A stretch of 64,000 bases of DNA, from positions 106,613,157 to 106,677,156 of the forward strand of contig NC_079492.1 in assembly GCF_020520425.1 (NCBI RefSeq), in the 5' to 3' direction. The stretch's first letter is position 1; the number at the start of each line of letters is the position of its first letter. This stretch comes from Spinacia oleracea. Lineage: Eukaryota; Streptophyta; Magnoliopsida; Caryophyllales; Amaranthaceae. Both the position numbers and the translations under genes were made by a program. The notes below the pieces were generated by a model. The model saw only the letters and a list, made by a program, of their open reading frames with translations. It was not told the origin of the DNA and searched no databases. This document shows, in pieces, positions 1 to 11,760 of the stretch.

Positions 1-560
1 GAGTCTGGATATGAGTCTAGTAATGCGTCTAAGAGTCTAGGGCTAGAGTCTTGCATCAATCAAGAGCCTCTAAAGGCCGAACTTCAAGTTAAAGATGTCG
101 ATGTAATGATTGCTAATTTCAATAATACTTCAATTTCCTCCTACTCTTCAAGTCCAAATTCAAAACACACTCCTAATCCAAACAACTTTGCTTCACAAGA
201 AACTGACCTTGAAATCTTAAAAGCTATCGAAAATCATGAAATCAGGACACCCATAATTGAGGAAACAGAAAAAGTTAATCTTTCTAACATGAGTTATCCA
301 AAACTAGTTCAGATTGGTTTGACTATATCTCAAGCAGAGCGGGATAATCTTATCAAGCTACTTTCAGAGTACATAGACGTCTTCGCATGGTCCTATCATG
401 ATATGCCAGGGGTTGATCCAAGCATCGGCCAGCATACAATTCCCCTCATTCCAGGTTCAAAGCCCATCAAGCAGAAACTTCGTCGCATGAAATCGGATGT
501 TTTCCTCAAAATTCAAGAAGAAGTCTCTAAGCAGCTAGAGGCCGGGTTTATTCGAAAGCA
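1..560 (+). pseudogene. Gypsy A pol: protease-RT linker and RT N-terminus (truncated)
   Basis: The frame is open from base 1 to a stop near 597. The first ~85 residues are Ser/Asn-rich linker. Then comes the start of a gypsy reverse transcriptase, with FAWSYHDMPGVDP, then a proline/lysine stretch (KPIKQKLRRM) and EEVSKQLEAGFIR, which in this family directly precedes the RT catalytic core. The core itself, with its YxDD motif, is absent: after about base 558 the sequence switches to integrase C-terminal coding in another frame. This is a fragment of a large polyprotein that would be over 1500 aa and it cannot produce RT activity. Confidence 0.85.
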
Positions 561-828
561 AAATCCCAGAAGCTGCATGGGTACAAGAAAGATATGAAGA
601 GCTAGTCATGCTCGATGAGCGTCGGCTTCAAGCCGCTCACCATGTACAAGTCTATCAGCGCCGAGTGGCCAGACATTTCAACAAGAGGGTCAGAACCCGA
701 AACATCAAGGAAGGCGAGCTTGTCCTGAACGCCCTTCGCAGGAGCGTCATGGACCCAAGGGGAAAATTCAAACCCAACTGGGCCGGGCCATACATTGTCA
801 AGAAAATCCTCTCCGGGGGAGCAGTCGA

Positions 829-833
829 GTTAA
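829..833. repeat. Target-site duplication GTTAA, left copy
   Basis: The five bases before the left LTR of C1 read GTTAA and recur exactly at 11268-11272 after the right LTR. A 5-bp direct duplication is what copia integrase leaves, and removing one copy restores the integrase frame of gypsy A. Confidence 0.95.
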
Positions 834-2220
834 TGTCAGGTTATGATACATATGACATTACATAGATCATGCGGAAACAACCATTAACCCAGGACAACAT
901 ATTATTTACACATAATCATATAGCATAATTTAGATGCATACTCTTTGTTGCGTGCCCTCCCTAGCTGCGCCCGAACCGAACAAGAACAAGTCTTTAGGAC
1001 TCCAAGTGTCGTCCCTCCGTAGATAGTCCACAGCACGTCCGGATCCGCCTTAAGATTGACCAACTAGAATCGCCCTTAAGGTACTAGAAAATTTCGGCAC
1101 TTTATGAGCAAGATGTGTGTTTTAATTTTCTCTCAAAAAACTCACTTTTGAATACTTTGAAACTTATGTATAAATTATGACCCCTAGGCCTTTATTTATA
1201 GAGTTATGGAAAAGGAATCGTAATCCTAGTAGGATGCGAATTAATTGGAATTAGAATCCTACATGAATTCTATTTAATTAATTTATCCAATTAGGAATAG
1301 AAATTTAATCATACACTGACTCTTGTAGATTCAGGAATCACGCATGAGCACAAACTCACACACACACGGCAGCCACAAGGGCTGCCCATGCGCGTGCGAG
1401 CAGCAGCCCGCGTAGCACGGCCCACGCAGCCGCGGCCTCTTGGCGCGCGCTGGGCCTGCCTTGCGGTAGGCCTGGCCGCTGCCTTGGCTGGGCTTTGTGG
1501 CGCGCATGCTTGCTGGGCGATGGCCCCGGCTTCGTGCTGGGCCTTCGTCCGGCAAGCCTCGTCCGATGCTAATTCGTACGATACGCTTCCGATTAAATTT
1601 CCATTTCCGGAATCTATTTCCGATACGAACAATATTTAACATTTCCGATTCCGGAATTAATTTCCGTTTCGAACAAATATTTAATATTTCCGTTTCCGGA
1701 ATTATTTTCCGATTCCGGCAATATTTCCGATTCTGAAAATATTTCCGTTTCCGGTAATATTTCCGATTCTGGTAATATTTCCATTTCCAATAATATTTTC
1801 CGATACGTACCATGTTTCCGTTTCCGGCAACATCTACGACTTGGATAATATTCATATTTCCGATACGATCCATATTTCCGTTTCCGGCAATATCATCGTT
1901 TCCGGAGTATTCATTTCTTGCCTGTGACGATCTTAGCTCCCACTGAAACCAAGATCCGTCGGTTCCGAATATTCATAGATGGAGTATTTAATGCCATTAA
2001 ATACTTGATCCGTTTACGTACTATTTGTGTGACCCTACGGGTTCAGTCAAGAGTAAGCTGTGGATTAATATCATTAATTCCACTTGAACTGAAGCGGCCT
2101 CTAGCTAGACATTCAGCTCACTTGATCTCACTGAATTATTAACTTGTTAATTAATACTGAACCGCATTTATTAGACTTAACATAGAATGCATACTTGGAC
2201 CAAGGGCATTATTTCCTTCA
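834..2220 (-). repeat. C1 3' LTR (left on the + strand)
   Basis: A 1387-bp terminal repeat, TGTCAGG at the left and CCTTCA at the right as read on +. Features inside: a TATA box on the - strand at 1193-1200, a GC-rich block at about 1380-1565, and a minisatellite of ATTTCCG(A/T)TTCCGG-like units at about 1590-1900. A long - strand open frame (1331-1873) crosses the minisatellite and GC block; I do not call it a gene. Confidence 0.95.
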
Positions 2221-2236
2221 GTCTCCCACTTATCCT
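2221..2236 (-). other. C1 polypurine tract
   Basis: On the - strand the bases just before the 3' LTR read AAGTGGGAGAC, a typical copia polypurine primer for plus-strand synthesis. C2 has the same motif beside its left LTR at 17908-17923. Confidence 0.8.
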
Positions 2237-4439
2237 TAGGGACAAGTGTGCATTTCCTAATTCCTTTGTCGCTCGATGCTTGCTCTTGAACATAAGGTAA
2301 GAGTTGTCATCCTTATTATGTCCAGAGGTGTTCCTCGGTTTCAGAGTTCAACTGATCAAATAAACAGATAATCATAGCCTATGATTCATCCGAGCACGGC
2401 CATGCATTTCACAGTTTCTAGCTCTCCGAGTGGCCTTGTACAACTTTTAAGCATCTCATCCCGATTTATGGGAGGACAATCCCAATCTTGCGATCTTGAG
2501 ATTAGACTTCGTTTGATAGGTGATTACCTGAGCGTTGCCTTTATAGCCTCCTTTTACGGTGCGACGGTTGGTCAACGTCAAAGCAACCAGTTCTCAAACA
2601 AGTAATCTCAAATCACTCAGGTATTGAGGATTTAGTGTCTAATAATTTAATGAAATTTACTTATGACAGACTTTCATCTCTTACAGTAAAGTTTCATAGG
2701 TCTTGTCCGATACTAGTCTTCCCAAAGTAAGTATCTATGCAAATGATTATGACATTGCCATGTCCACATAGTTCAAGAAACAGAACTACTAGTCATCTTG
2801 CATTCTAATCGTCTAACGTTTTCTGTGCGTCCAATTTTATAGAAAACTCCGATTAGGGACCATTTTCAACCTTTGACATTCAAGTTCACTTGATAGACAT
2901 TTCTTAGTCACAGGACTGGTCCTGACAGTCTATCTTGAATATATCGTCAAATTTGAAGGGACTCATCATTTAATACTAAACCAAGATTAAATGGAATATG
3001 AAAATACATTTCATATATGATAAATGTTCAACCCCAATGTTTTATAACCATGGGCCTCAAACCCATCTTCTAAAACAATTCATGGAATTCAAAGCTATGC
3101 TTGATTTCCAGTGCTACAATGTGAGTGTTGCTTCTCACTTGTTGCATAGGTTTAGTTATCATGCTTTGCCAATCTTAATATCCTTTTCATCGAATGTTCT
3201 TCGAGATATGATGATAAGATCTTTTCGAGTTTGTTTATTATGTGATCTAGTCTTTCTTACTTCGATGGTGGTTTTACTCACTTTGCAATGAAGAACCATC
3301 AAGTTAGCAGACGTTTTTCTTGCTTCAAGAGTGGTTCTACGCATTTTTCAATGAAGAACCATCAAGCCAGCAGATAGGTGATCTACCCAAGTTCAGTGAA
3401 GAACTTTAAACAACCCTGTTTTATTGTTCTTTAGGCAATAATTACTTTTACTTCAACTGTATAGGTTGCTAGTGATGCTTTGTTTGGATTTACCTATCCA
3501 AGCAGTTCATAGATATGTGGAAGACTCTCCAACTATATCTTAGAACATAGAAATTATTATTTTAATTTCCCACGCAACAACTCATGGTCTCCAATCCATG
3601 TTGCCATTTCAAAACACGATGCTTTATAGCTCGTCCTTATCAATGGTTAACTCCAAAGGGTCTTGCTTGATCCTTTGCCAGTGTTTATGCGTGTAGCATC
3701 AATATTTAGCGTATCTTTATTTCCTTGAATCAAGAACTATTCCTATGTACCTTTTCAAGTACCATAAGTATTCTTGGTCTCAATCTAGTTGATCTTCACT
3801 TAGATCAATAGAGATTGGTATATGTTCGTCATGCCTAAAGTCATACGATACGTTTTTGGCGATCCTCATATTATATCATACATGATAAATTCTTTTGCAG
3901 AATAATTCCCAATTGAATTCTATTCATGTAACTTTAGCTCATTCAATTTTTAGTAGATACTGAATCCAGCTAAATTCTTTGACATATAATATAGGTTAAG
4001 AATCTCATTTAGACTCTTTGATGTTTAACTTAGTAAATGCTTATACATAGTTCAAACATTCTTTACTTAGATTTATTCATATGGGTCGAATATCTCCAAT
4101 GGAGTCTTTCGTGTTTGATTTAGTAAATGCCATTACTTAATCCAAAACAATATCATAAGATCTTTGTAAATAGATCTTAATACCCAGTATGTACTAAGTT
4201 TCGCCATGGTCCATCATTGATGAATTATTTCAAATCTAAGTCATTAGCATTTGAATGTTATTTCACAATAGAGAGATATGTGTGTAATACACATAGGACC
4301 AATTAAGTTTTATGTACTCCCACTAAACTTCTTATATATCTATAAGAATCATGTATATTTTATGAAACTAAAATACTTATTAGCTTCACTAAAATACAGT
4401 TCTAATTCCCAATTGCTTGCTTAAATCTGGACTTAGATT
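2237..4439 (-). other. C1 interior, 3' part, no intact coding
   Basis: AT-rich sequence between the RT relic and the 3' LTR. The equivalent part of C2 (from 17924) is closely similar, so it is a conserved part of this family, but I can read no gene in either. RNase H should lie here in a full copia element; only short, heavily broken frames occur. Confidence 0.6.
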
Positions 4440-4766
4440 TCATAAGCTAGCTTTCCTTTTCAAGCATTTATTTGGATCCACAAATCCTATGACATACCAT
4501 GTACATAGTTTATTCCAACATTTGATTGAGGAATACGTTTTGTCATCCAATTGCCATATGTACCAATATGCAATCATTGCTTGAATTATAGATTTAAGCA
4601 TTATGATTTTGCATGAGGTTTCAACACAATCCATGCCATGAATTTGCTTGTAACCTTTAGCAACTAATCTAGCTTTGTGTGTGAACACAATTCCATGTTT
4701 GATGGTTTTTATCCTTAAAACAAACTTGCAACCAATAGGTGTGAAACTATTCTTGCAAATCAACAA
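4440..4766 (-). pseudogene. Copia RT relic in C1
   Basis: A 108-codon frame matching the start of the Ty1/copia reverse transcriptase domain (RVT_2). Visible landmarks are PIGCKFVLRIK, then the hallmark HKARLVAKGYKQIHGMDCVET, then IWQLDDKT where active copies have WQMDVKTAFL. The FSPV and AFL motifs are altered and everything after about residue 80 is compressed, so the catalytic YVDD region is gone. C2 carries the same relic with the same lesions (20113-20391), so it was already dead in their common ancestor. Confidence 0.85.
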
Positions 4767-7700
4767 AATTTTAATTTTGTCATCAAAACATTGAGTATGT
4801 TTTATGGCCTCTAACCATTTAAAACATTTGAGTCTATATATGGCCTCTAACCATTTTAGGGAATCTAGGTTTCGTCATTGCTTTCTTACAAGTCACAAAC
4901 TCATTAATCTACATGATAATAGTTTGACTGCAAGTTGTAGGTTTCTTCACTATTTAATAGAAGAATCTCATAGTTTCATTGACCTGATCTCTATGTTTCT
5001 TTACTATCTAATAGAAGAATCTCATAGTTTCAGTGACTTGAATTCTATGCCTACTTGGGTATAGAACATCAAACATTAGAATATCAATAGCCACTTAAAG
5101 TCCTTTGAATATTCTGTTCTCCTTGAAGCACTTGTAAAGTCTTCTAAGAGATGTCTATTCTTTAAAGCCACTTCTAAAGTCTTAAAGAATAAGTTCGGAT
5201 TTTCTGAAGCACTTCGAAAAGCCTCCGGAATGTCCGTTTATGTTTGTTGTTCGCCTCGAAGACTTTCGAGGTCTATTTTCTCCCACTTGTCATTTTGGAA
5301 ACGAATCTCCAAAAGGACATCATTTCGAGCAAACAAACATTATGTTCTCAAAAATTCGTGGTAGAAACAATACCCTTGTGTCTCATTTGAATAAATCACA
5401 ATGAAACATATATCTATGCTTGGGCCTTAGTTTGTTGAATAACAAACACTAAGCTCCCACTGAGTTTAGGAACTCTTTAGATATATTATGAAAAGATATT
5501 CTGAAATTACTTTTCAATAGCTTTGACGAATTTGGTTTAGTTTGGTGGTAGTTGAGCATTTTGTTTTAGAAATTATAGGAAAAGTCTTTATGATTCATCA
5601 TTGATCGAATCAAGTACTAATTGACTTCGATCATTCCAACGTAGATATGCCATATCTTATGGAGCTAGATTGTGAAATTACAACACACAATCATTGATGA
5701 TCATATTTGGTCTCAAGTAATCATCAACATGATCTAACCTAGATCTTTATGATTTCTTGCCGAGTGGATTTTATACTTCTGAATCTTTGAACTAGCCAAA
5801 CAGATTCAACTTATATCACATTTGAGTAAATAAACCTATATTCACTCAAATCCATGTGAAATAATAAAGTCATAAAACCTTTCTTTAGCTTTGAACTCTA
5901 TCGTCTAGGCGTTCTAACAATAGTTCGTATTCTTTGTTACTTTCAACAAGTAAGACTAGCTTGTCTTAAGTTGATCTAGAAATCAACCAACTTTCAAAAG
6001 TTCATCAAAATAGAACTTATGAATGTTAACTTGTTGATATGGTCTAAGCAACAATGCCAAAGATTAGTGGAACTCAAATCAAGGGGTTGATTTGAACCTT
6101 AGTAAAGTTCTTTAAAGAGTTGTTTGTTTTAATCAAGCATATTGACTAAACCTGTAATTGACCATTTCATTCAAATAAACAAACAAACATTGTTTTTGTT
6201 CTTCTGAATGTGAGTCTTTCTGTGTTTGAAGCAGAAATTTAGGTATGCTGATTATGGAATAAAATAGCCATTTAGTTCCAGCCTTTGAAAGGACTTAAAA
6301 CAAACTAGATGACCCTACAACTAATGTAGCATTTCCATGCTTCATTTCCCTCTTGTAGGTCATTAGTGTATCCTAGCTTCATTTGTTTGAGTTATTACCG
6401 AAGTAAGAACCTCAAGCGGTATATGATACCAAGGAAGTTTGATTGCTAGGTCACTTCTCTTTAAACTTATAGGTAGAACCGGAATCGTAAATTCCTTTCA
6501 TTTGTTCCTTTGTTTTCCTATTTCTTGTACCCTTTCTTATAGTCTTAAGAATTGAATTCTTTAGTGTTGACTTTTATACTTTGTTAGACATGTCCAATGT
6601 CACCCCAACAAGGTTCTTTACCATTTATGTTGAATATTTTGTTTCAACTAGATGATCTTACCAGAAGCTTCTAAAGTTCTCTAAGCATCGATCTATTCGA
6701 ATGTCTAGGGACTAGACTCATTCGAGAATTAAATGGAAAAAGATATTAGGTTGTTAACCATTGGTAAAGCTGAGTGTGTTAAACTCAATGCTTCATGATC
6801 TCAAAACTACAGTGTATTTTGAATTCACAAGCACCAATTGGTTTGCCATTCGATTTTGATATTCGAAAACAACCATAAAAGTCGCTATAAGAAACGTACA
6901 TTTTAAATTGCTCACTTTCTCTCTTTTCCGTGAATCGTTCTTGGATTCACTACCAATCGAGGAAATTTACTGTTACCTTTCTAAAAGGATTTATTGCAGT
7001 GCAAGATATTTAATTATAAACAATAATTAAAACATACATTGAAGCATGCAAAGTCTAAACATTTATCATGAATAATAACTTGAAATTAAAGCAACCATGC
7101 AATTCAAACAAGTTATTAGCATTTTATTCGATTTTATTGTTCCGGCAGGTGTGAATAAAATGATTCCAAGATCCTAAAATCATTGAAGAACTAAGCACAG
7201 TTTGTCGACTTAATCCTAGAACATCTTAGGTAAGCAAAAGCCTTTTGCTAATAGTCTAGAAACTATTCTTGGTTGATAGGTACGTCTAAGAACTTATTAG
7301 GTAAACCTATCGAATTTGCCACGACATAAAAGGACTCCTTACTTATATCGTTGAGTTTCACCAAAACTAACATGTACTCACAATTATTTGTGTACCTTGC
7401 CCCTTTAGGACCAATAAGTAACACCTCGCTGAGCGAAAACTATTACTAGATTGATGTAAAGGATATCCAAGCAAGTGTATATTTTGGCATGGCACCTTTT
7501 AACTCAATTTTTAAGTTTGGAACTTAAGCTCTTACTATGTTGGTTAGATTTTAAGTGAACTAAAATCCTTAATCATGCAACATAATCAAGCTTTTGATCT
7601 CATGCATTTTAAGACATATTTAAAGCAATAAATAACTTAAAACATGCATAAGATATTTGTGATCTAGTATGGCCCGACTTCATCTTGAAGCTTTGACTTC

Positions 7701-8460
7701 AAAGTCCGTCTTGAAAATCTCCGTGGGAGGCACCATTTTCTTCAAATAGGATAAGCTATAACTAATTACAACTATTTGATGGTTCGTAGACCATATTTGA
7801 ATTGAAAAATAACTTTGGTACTTTAGACCAATTACATTCAAATTAATGGTACGCAGACCATATTTTCTATCCTATTTGGGCCATACTAGTCACTTCATAA
7901 CCTGCAAAACAGTACATATACAATATATACCATTCACCCATTCATTATCATGAATGGCCCACATAGCTGGTTAGTAAAACACATTATGCATCACGTAAAC
8001 ATTTGCAGCAATTAATCAAGGGCACCAATAATCTACCAATTATTCAGTCCTTATTAATTCTAATCAAGTTGTTTTAACCTTAAGGATTTGTAGACCTAAT
8101 CAAGAGTTTATGACTAAAAAGCGCTCCCACTTAAACCAATAAATTCATATGCTTTACTAATTTTAAACATAAAAATGTATTTCTAATCCAACCGGAAACA
8201 TACAAATTTAATTAAAATTTAAAGCTCATATCAATTTATAATTGAATCCAAAAATTTAATTTAATTTCAGTCGTATTTAAATTAATTCATGATTTTAATT
8301 TTAGTGAAATAATTAGAATAAATAACATTTATTATAATTATAATATTCAAAATTAAAATCCAAGAAAATAATTCAAATTATTAATTTTAAAATTAATTAA
8401 AATTACGTGAACTGAAATTTTCAAATTAAACATTCAAAACGATCTAATCGTAACGCAAAC
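4767..8460 (-). other. C1 interior, central part, no recognisable gene
   Basis: AT-rich and full of stops in all frames. This is where integrase, protease and gag of a copia polyprotein would be expected. Closely similar sequence is present in C2 on both sides of CACTA-1. I recognise no domain. Confidence 0.6.
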
Positions 8461-8461
8461 A

Positions 8462-9110
8462 CCCTACGCGTTGCACGCCCATGGACCGTACGCACACAGC
8501 CATTGCTGGCCATGTGCGCGCAGCCCATGCGCTCGTCGCATAGCTGCTGCTTCCCTATCGCAAGCCTCCGCACACATCGTGCTCGCTGCGCGCGCCAGCG
8601 CTCATCGCACGCGAGCTATCGCTCGCAGTGCGCGCGCGCGACATCGCTCGCTGGGCGCGCGAGCCATCGCTCGCTGGGCGCGCGACATCGCTCGCTGGGC
8701 GCGCGACATCGCTCGCTGTGCGCGCGAGCCATCGCTCGCTGGCGCGAGCCATCGCTCGCTGGCGCGAGCCATCGCTCGCTGGCGCGCGACATCGCGCGCT
8801 GTGCGCGCGAGTGATGCTGGGCGCAGCGCTCGTGGCACGCGAGCTTGCGCTCGCTGCGCGCGAGGCTGCGCGCTCTTGTGCGAGGCAGCGCGCGCTGTGG
8901 CGCAGCTCGCTTGCTGCCCACACGCGACTGCCTTGGCTCGCTCTTCGCCCATGCCCATTCGTTCATTGCTCGTGGCACACGACACAAGGCAGGGCTGCTG
9001 CCTTGTGCTCGTGCACTACGCCCTTGCTCATTGCATTCGTGCCGCACGGGCGACGAGCTCCCTTGCTCGTCGTCGCATGCCCGCATTATACAACACCCCT
9101 TAAGGGTAAC
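8462..9110. repeat. CpG-rich block with ~20-bp tandem repeats in the C1 leader
   Basis: A sharply GC-rich island in AT-rich surroundings. Between about 8600 and 8815 it is an array of about eight units resembling CATCGCTCGCTGGGCGCGCGA, with variants lacking two bases. In element orientation it lies about 0.8-1.4 kb after the 5' LTR. C2 has a GC-rich block at the same place (43628-44075) but without the regular array. Open frames seen in several phases are a by-product of composition. Confidence 0.8.
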
Positions 9111-9865
9111 ACGAAGCGTCCATTGCTTCGTGCGTGCAAGTTATATGAACGAATCGCATAAAAATTTAAAATTTATATTTAAAATTAATGACAAATTAAT
9201 AAATATTATTAATTTCATAATTTTAGGGCGAAAAATCGAAAATTTATTATCCAATTGATTTCCGATTGTTATGGATTCAAGTCTAGGTCATAAAAATTTA
9301 AAATTTATCGTAAATTTACAATTTTTATGGTGGTTTTTAATCATAGGTTTCTAATTAAATTACAATTAATTATGAAAATCAAATTAATTCTAAATTATTC
9401 TAATTTTCAACAAATTAATCATAATTACAAATTAGATTGCATAATTAACAAGACTAGGCATTCAAACTTGTTAAACATATGCAGTAGGTCAATCAAAAAT
9501 TCAAGATTTATCAACAAGAATCGCAAATATTTAATTTAACATCTTAAATTTACGAAATTTTGCATTCGAAAAACTAAAACCTTCGAAAAGTCATAGTTAG
9601 GCTTCGAATTTGAGAATTCTGGGTTCGGCAGAAAAAGACTATTTTTGTCAAAATTTTAGAATGCCTTTTACATGCGGAATTGACACAAAAATCACTCAAT
9701 TCGGATGAGTAACGAAGAAACTGCCGAAAAAACTGCGTACGTATAATTAAATAAACGCAATTTGCAATTAATTAACAATTACGAAAATTAATCACCCCTT
9801 TTAATTCTTGCAAATTTGTAATATTTAACCATGTTCATGCAATTTAGATTATGAAAATAATAAGG
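9111..9865. other. C1 leader, AT-rich, no gene seen
   Basis: Sequence between the CpG block and the primer site. It is AT-rich with no supported coding. The counterpart in C2 is 44076-44784. Confidence 0.6.
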
Positions 9866-9879
9866 GGCTCGTGATACCA
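9866..9879 (-). other. C1 primer-binding site (Met-tRNA type)
   Basis: On the - strand, one base after the 5' LTR, the sequence reads TGGTATCACGAGCC. This matches the common plant copia site for initiator Met-tRNA (TGGTATCAGAGC) apart from one extra base. It fixes the element on the - strand. Confidence 0.85.
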
Positions 9880-9880
9880 C

Positions 9881-11267
9881 TGTCAGGTTATGATACATAT
9901 GACATTACATAGATCATGCGGAAACAACCATTAACCCAGGACAACATATTATTTACACATAATCATATAGCATAATTTAGATGCATACTCTTTGTTGCGT
10001 GCCCTCCCTAGCTGCGCCCGAACCGAACAAGAACAAGTCTTTAGGACTCCAAGTGTCGTCCCTCCGTAGATAGTCCACAGCACGTCCGGATCCGCCTTAA
10101 GATTGACCAACTAGAATCGCCCTTAAGGTACTAGAAAATTTCGGCACTTTATGAGCAAGATGTGTGTTTTAATTTTCTCTCAAAAAACTCACTTTTGAAT
10201 ACTTTGAAACTTATGTATAAATTATGACCCCTAGGCCTTTATTTATAGAGTTATGGAAAAGGAATCGTAATCCTAGTAGGATGCGAATTAATTGGAATTA
10301 GAATCCTACATGAATTCTATTTAATTAATTTATCCAATTAGGAATAGAAATTTAATCATACACTGACTCTTGTAGATTCAGGAATCACGCATGAGCACAA
10401 ACTCACACACACACGGCAGCCACAAGGGCTGCCCATGCGCGTGCGAGCAGCAGCCCGCGTAGCACGGCCCACGCAGCCGCGGCCTCTTGGCGCGCGCTGG
10501 GCCTGCCTTGCGGTAGGCCTGGCCGCTGCCTTGGCTGGGCTTTGTGGCGCGCATGCTTGCTGGGCGATGGCCCCGGCTTCGTGCTGGGCCTTCGTCCGGC
10601 AAGCCTCGTCCGATGCTAATTCGTACGATACGCTTCCGATTAAATTTCCATTTCCGGAATCTATTTCCGATACGAACAATATTTAACATTTCCGATTCCG
10701 GAATTAATTTCCGTTTCGAACAAATATTTAATATTTCCGTTTCCGAAATTATTTTCCGATTCCGGCAATATTTCCGATTCTGACAATATTTCCGTTTCCG
10801 GTAATATTTCCGATTCTGGTAATATTTCCATTTCCAATAATATTTTCCGATACGTACCATGTTTCCGTTTCCGGCAACATCTACGACTTGGATAATATTC
10901 ATATTTCCGATACGATCCATATTTCCGTTTCCGGCAATATCATCGTTTCCGGAGTATTCATTTCTTGCCTGTGACGATCTTAGCTCCCACTGAAACCAAG
11001 ATCCGTCGGTTCCGAATATTCATAGATGGAGTATTTAATGCCATTAAATACTTGATCCGTTTACGTACTATTTGTGTGACCCTACGGGTTCAGTCAAGAG
11101 TAAGCTGTGGATTAATATCATTAATTCCACTTGAACTGAAGCGGCCTCTAGCTAGGCATTCAGCTCACTTGATCTCACTGAATTATTAACTTGTTAATTA
11201 ATACTGAACCGCATTTATTAGACTTAACATAGAATGCATACTTGGACCAAGGGCATTATTTCCTTCA
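9881..11267 (-). repeat. C1 5' LTR (right on the + strand)
   Basis: A 1387-bp copy matching 834-2220. The differences I saw are a G/A near 10746, an A/C near 10782 and an A/G near 11154. As the 5' LTR it would drive transcription leftward. Confidence 0.95.
10240..10247 (-). promoter_or_regulatory. LTR promoter TATA box of C1
   Basis: TATAAATA on the - strand, about 1020 bp into the 5' LTR. The same motif is kept in all four copia LTRs of the window (1193-1200, 16907-16914, 45156-45163), so it is the likely core promoter. Transcription would start near 10210. Confidence 0.65.
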
Positions 11268-11272
11268 GTTAA
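11268..11272. repeat. Target-site duplication GTTAA, right copy
   Basis: Exact match to 829-833; closes the C1 insertion. Confidence 0.95.
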
Positions 11273-11340
11273 CAGATGTCGATGGGATCGAGTTCTGTTC
11301 TTTGACAAACCTCGATCAGCTCAAGAAGTTCTATGTCTAA

Positions 11341-11760
11341 GTTCTAAATTCAAAATTCAAAGTCAAATTCAAAAACTTCTGTATGTTAGAACTACGTTCG
11401 GCCTGATTCCTTAACGGGACACGTAGGCAACCTCAATCCAATTATTGTATTGTTCTTATTCCAAATGTGCAAACGAAATATAAAGCATGTTCAAGTGGAA
11501 TTTAGCACAATAACTTTTATTTGGCTTTAAAGCCTCCATGAAAGCTAATTCGAGTACAAGGTTAAAATCAAGTGAAGCAAAGTTCAAAGCCTTTTCACTT
11601 CCACTAAACACAATTTCTAAACACATCTTCTAAACACACTCTAAAACATACTTTCTACTAATACAACTTCAAACACATTTAGCCCACAAAGATCTGGAGT
11701 CGGGCGACTATGCCCTTGAGTCTTGACACCTTGAGTACAATCCCCTGGGTCTTCCCGCAA
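11341..11760 (+). other. Gypsy A spacer between pol stop and antisense gene
   Basis: Non-coding stretch after the pol stop. It includes ACACGTAGGCAACCT near 11421, a motif I associate with this position in Tat-type elements. It separates two convergent reading units (pol rightward, antisense gene leftward). Confidence 0.6.

Larger units (their letters stand above)
1..833 (+). mobile_element. Gypsy A (Tat-type Ty3/gypsy), left part
   Basis: Left piece of an old Ty3/gypsy element on the + strand. It is cut at 833 by copia C1 and resumes at 11273 after the target duplication. It holds the protease-RT linker, the first part of RT and, after an internal deletion, the integrase C-terminus. The 5' LTR, gag and protease lie left of the window. 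Tat-type assignment rests on the antisense plant-mobile-domain gene downstream of pol and on the style of the RT and integrase sequence. Confidence 0.8.
834..11267 (-). mobile_element. Copia C1, complete non-autonomous Ty1/copia element (10.4 kb)
   Basis: The element is bounded by two 1387-bp LTRs (834-2220 and 9881-11267) and the GTTAA duplication. Orientation is - strand: the Met-tRNA primer site lies beside the right LTR, the purine tract beside the left one, and the only coding relic (RT) reads on the - strand. I saw only three differences between the LTRs by eye, so insertion is recent. The 7.7-kb interior has no open gag-pol. The element must have moved with enzymes supplied by a relative. 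Confidence 0.93.
561..11340 (+). pseudogene. Gypsy A integrase C-terminal end, split by copia C1
   Basis: Coding resumes at about 561 in a different frame from the RT piece, with WVQERYEELVMLDERRLQA and then a typical integrase C-terminal module (GELVLNALRR, then GKFKPNWAGPYIVKKI). The reading is broken at 833 by C1. After the insertion (from 11273) the same frame continues for about 20 codons and stops at 11338-11340, so the pol C-terminus is complete apart from the insertion. In intact relatives this module follows the RT, RNase H and integrase catalytic domains, all missing here. The start of this piece is the deletion junction, not a start codon. Confidence 0.8.

Noticed and set aside
1331-1873. 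180-codon frame in the LTR as a gene
   Set aside because: It runs across a minisatellite and a GC block of an LTR, and is broken in the left LTR of C2. Kept only as a finding.
4804-5064. 86-codon frame present in both C1 and C2 (again at 20429-20689)
   Set aside because: It reads against element orientation, encodes repeated MASNHF and YLIEESHSF words from small duplications, and matches no family I know. Its presence in both copies is explained by common descent.
8471-9258. Many overlapping 100-210 codon frames on both strands in the GC-rich block
   Set aside because: They are Ala/Arg/Ser-rich in all frames at once, which follows from GCGCGA-type repeats. No start context, domain or conservation with C2 supports coding.
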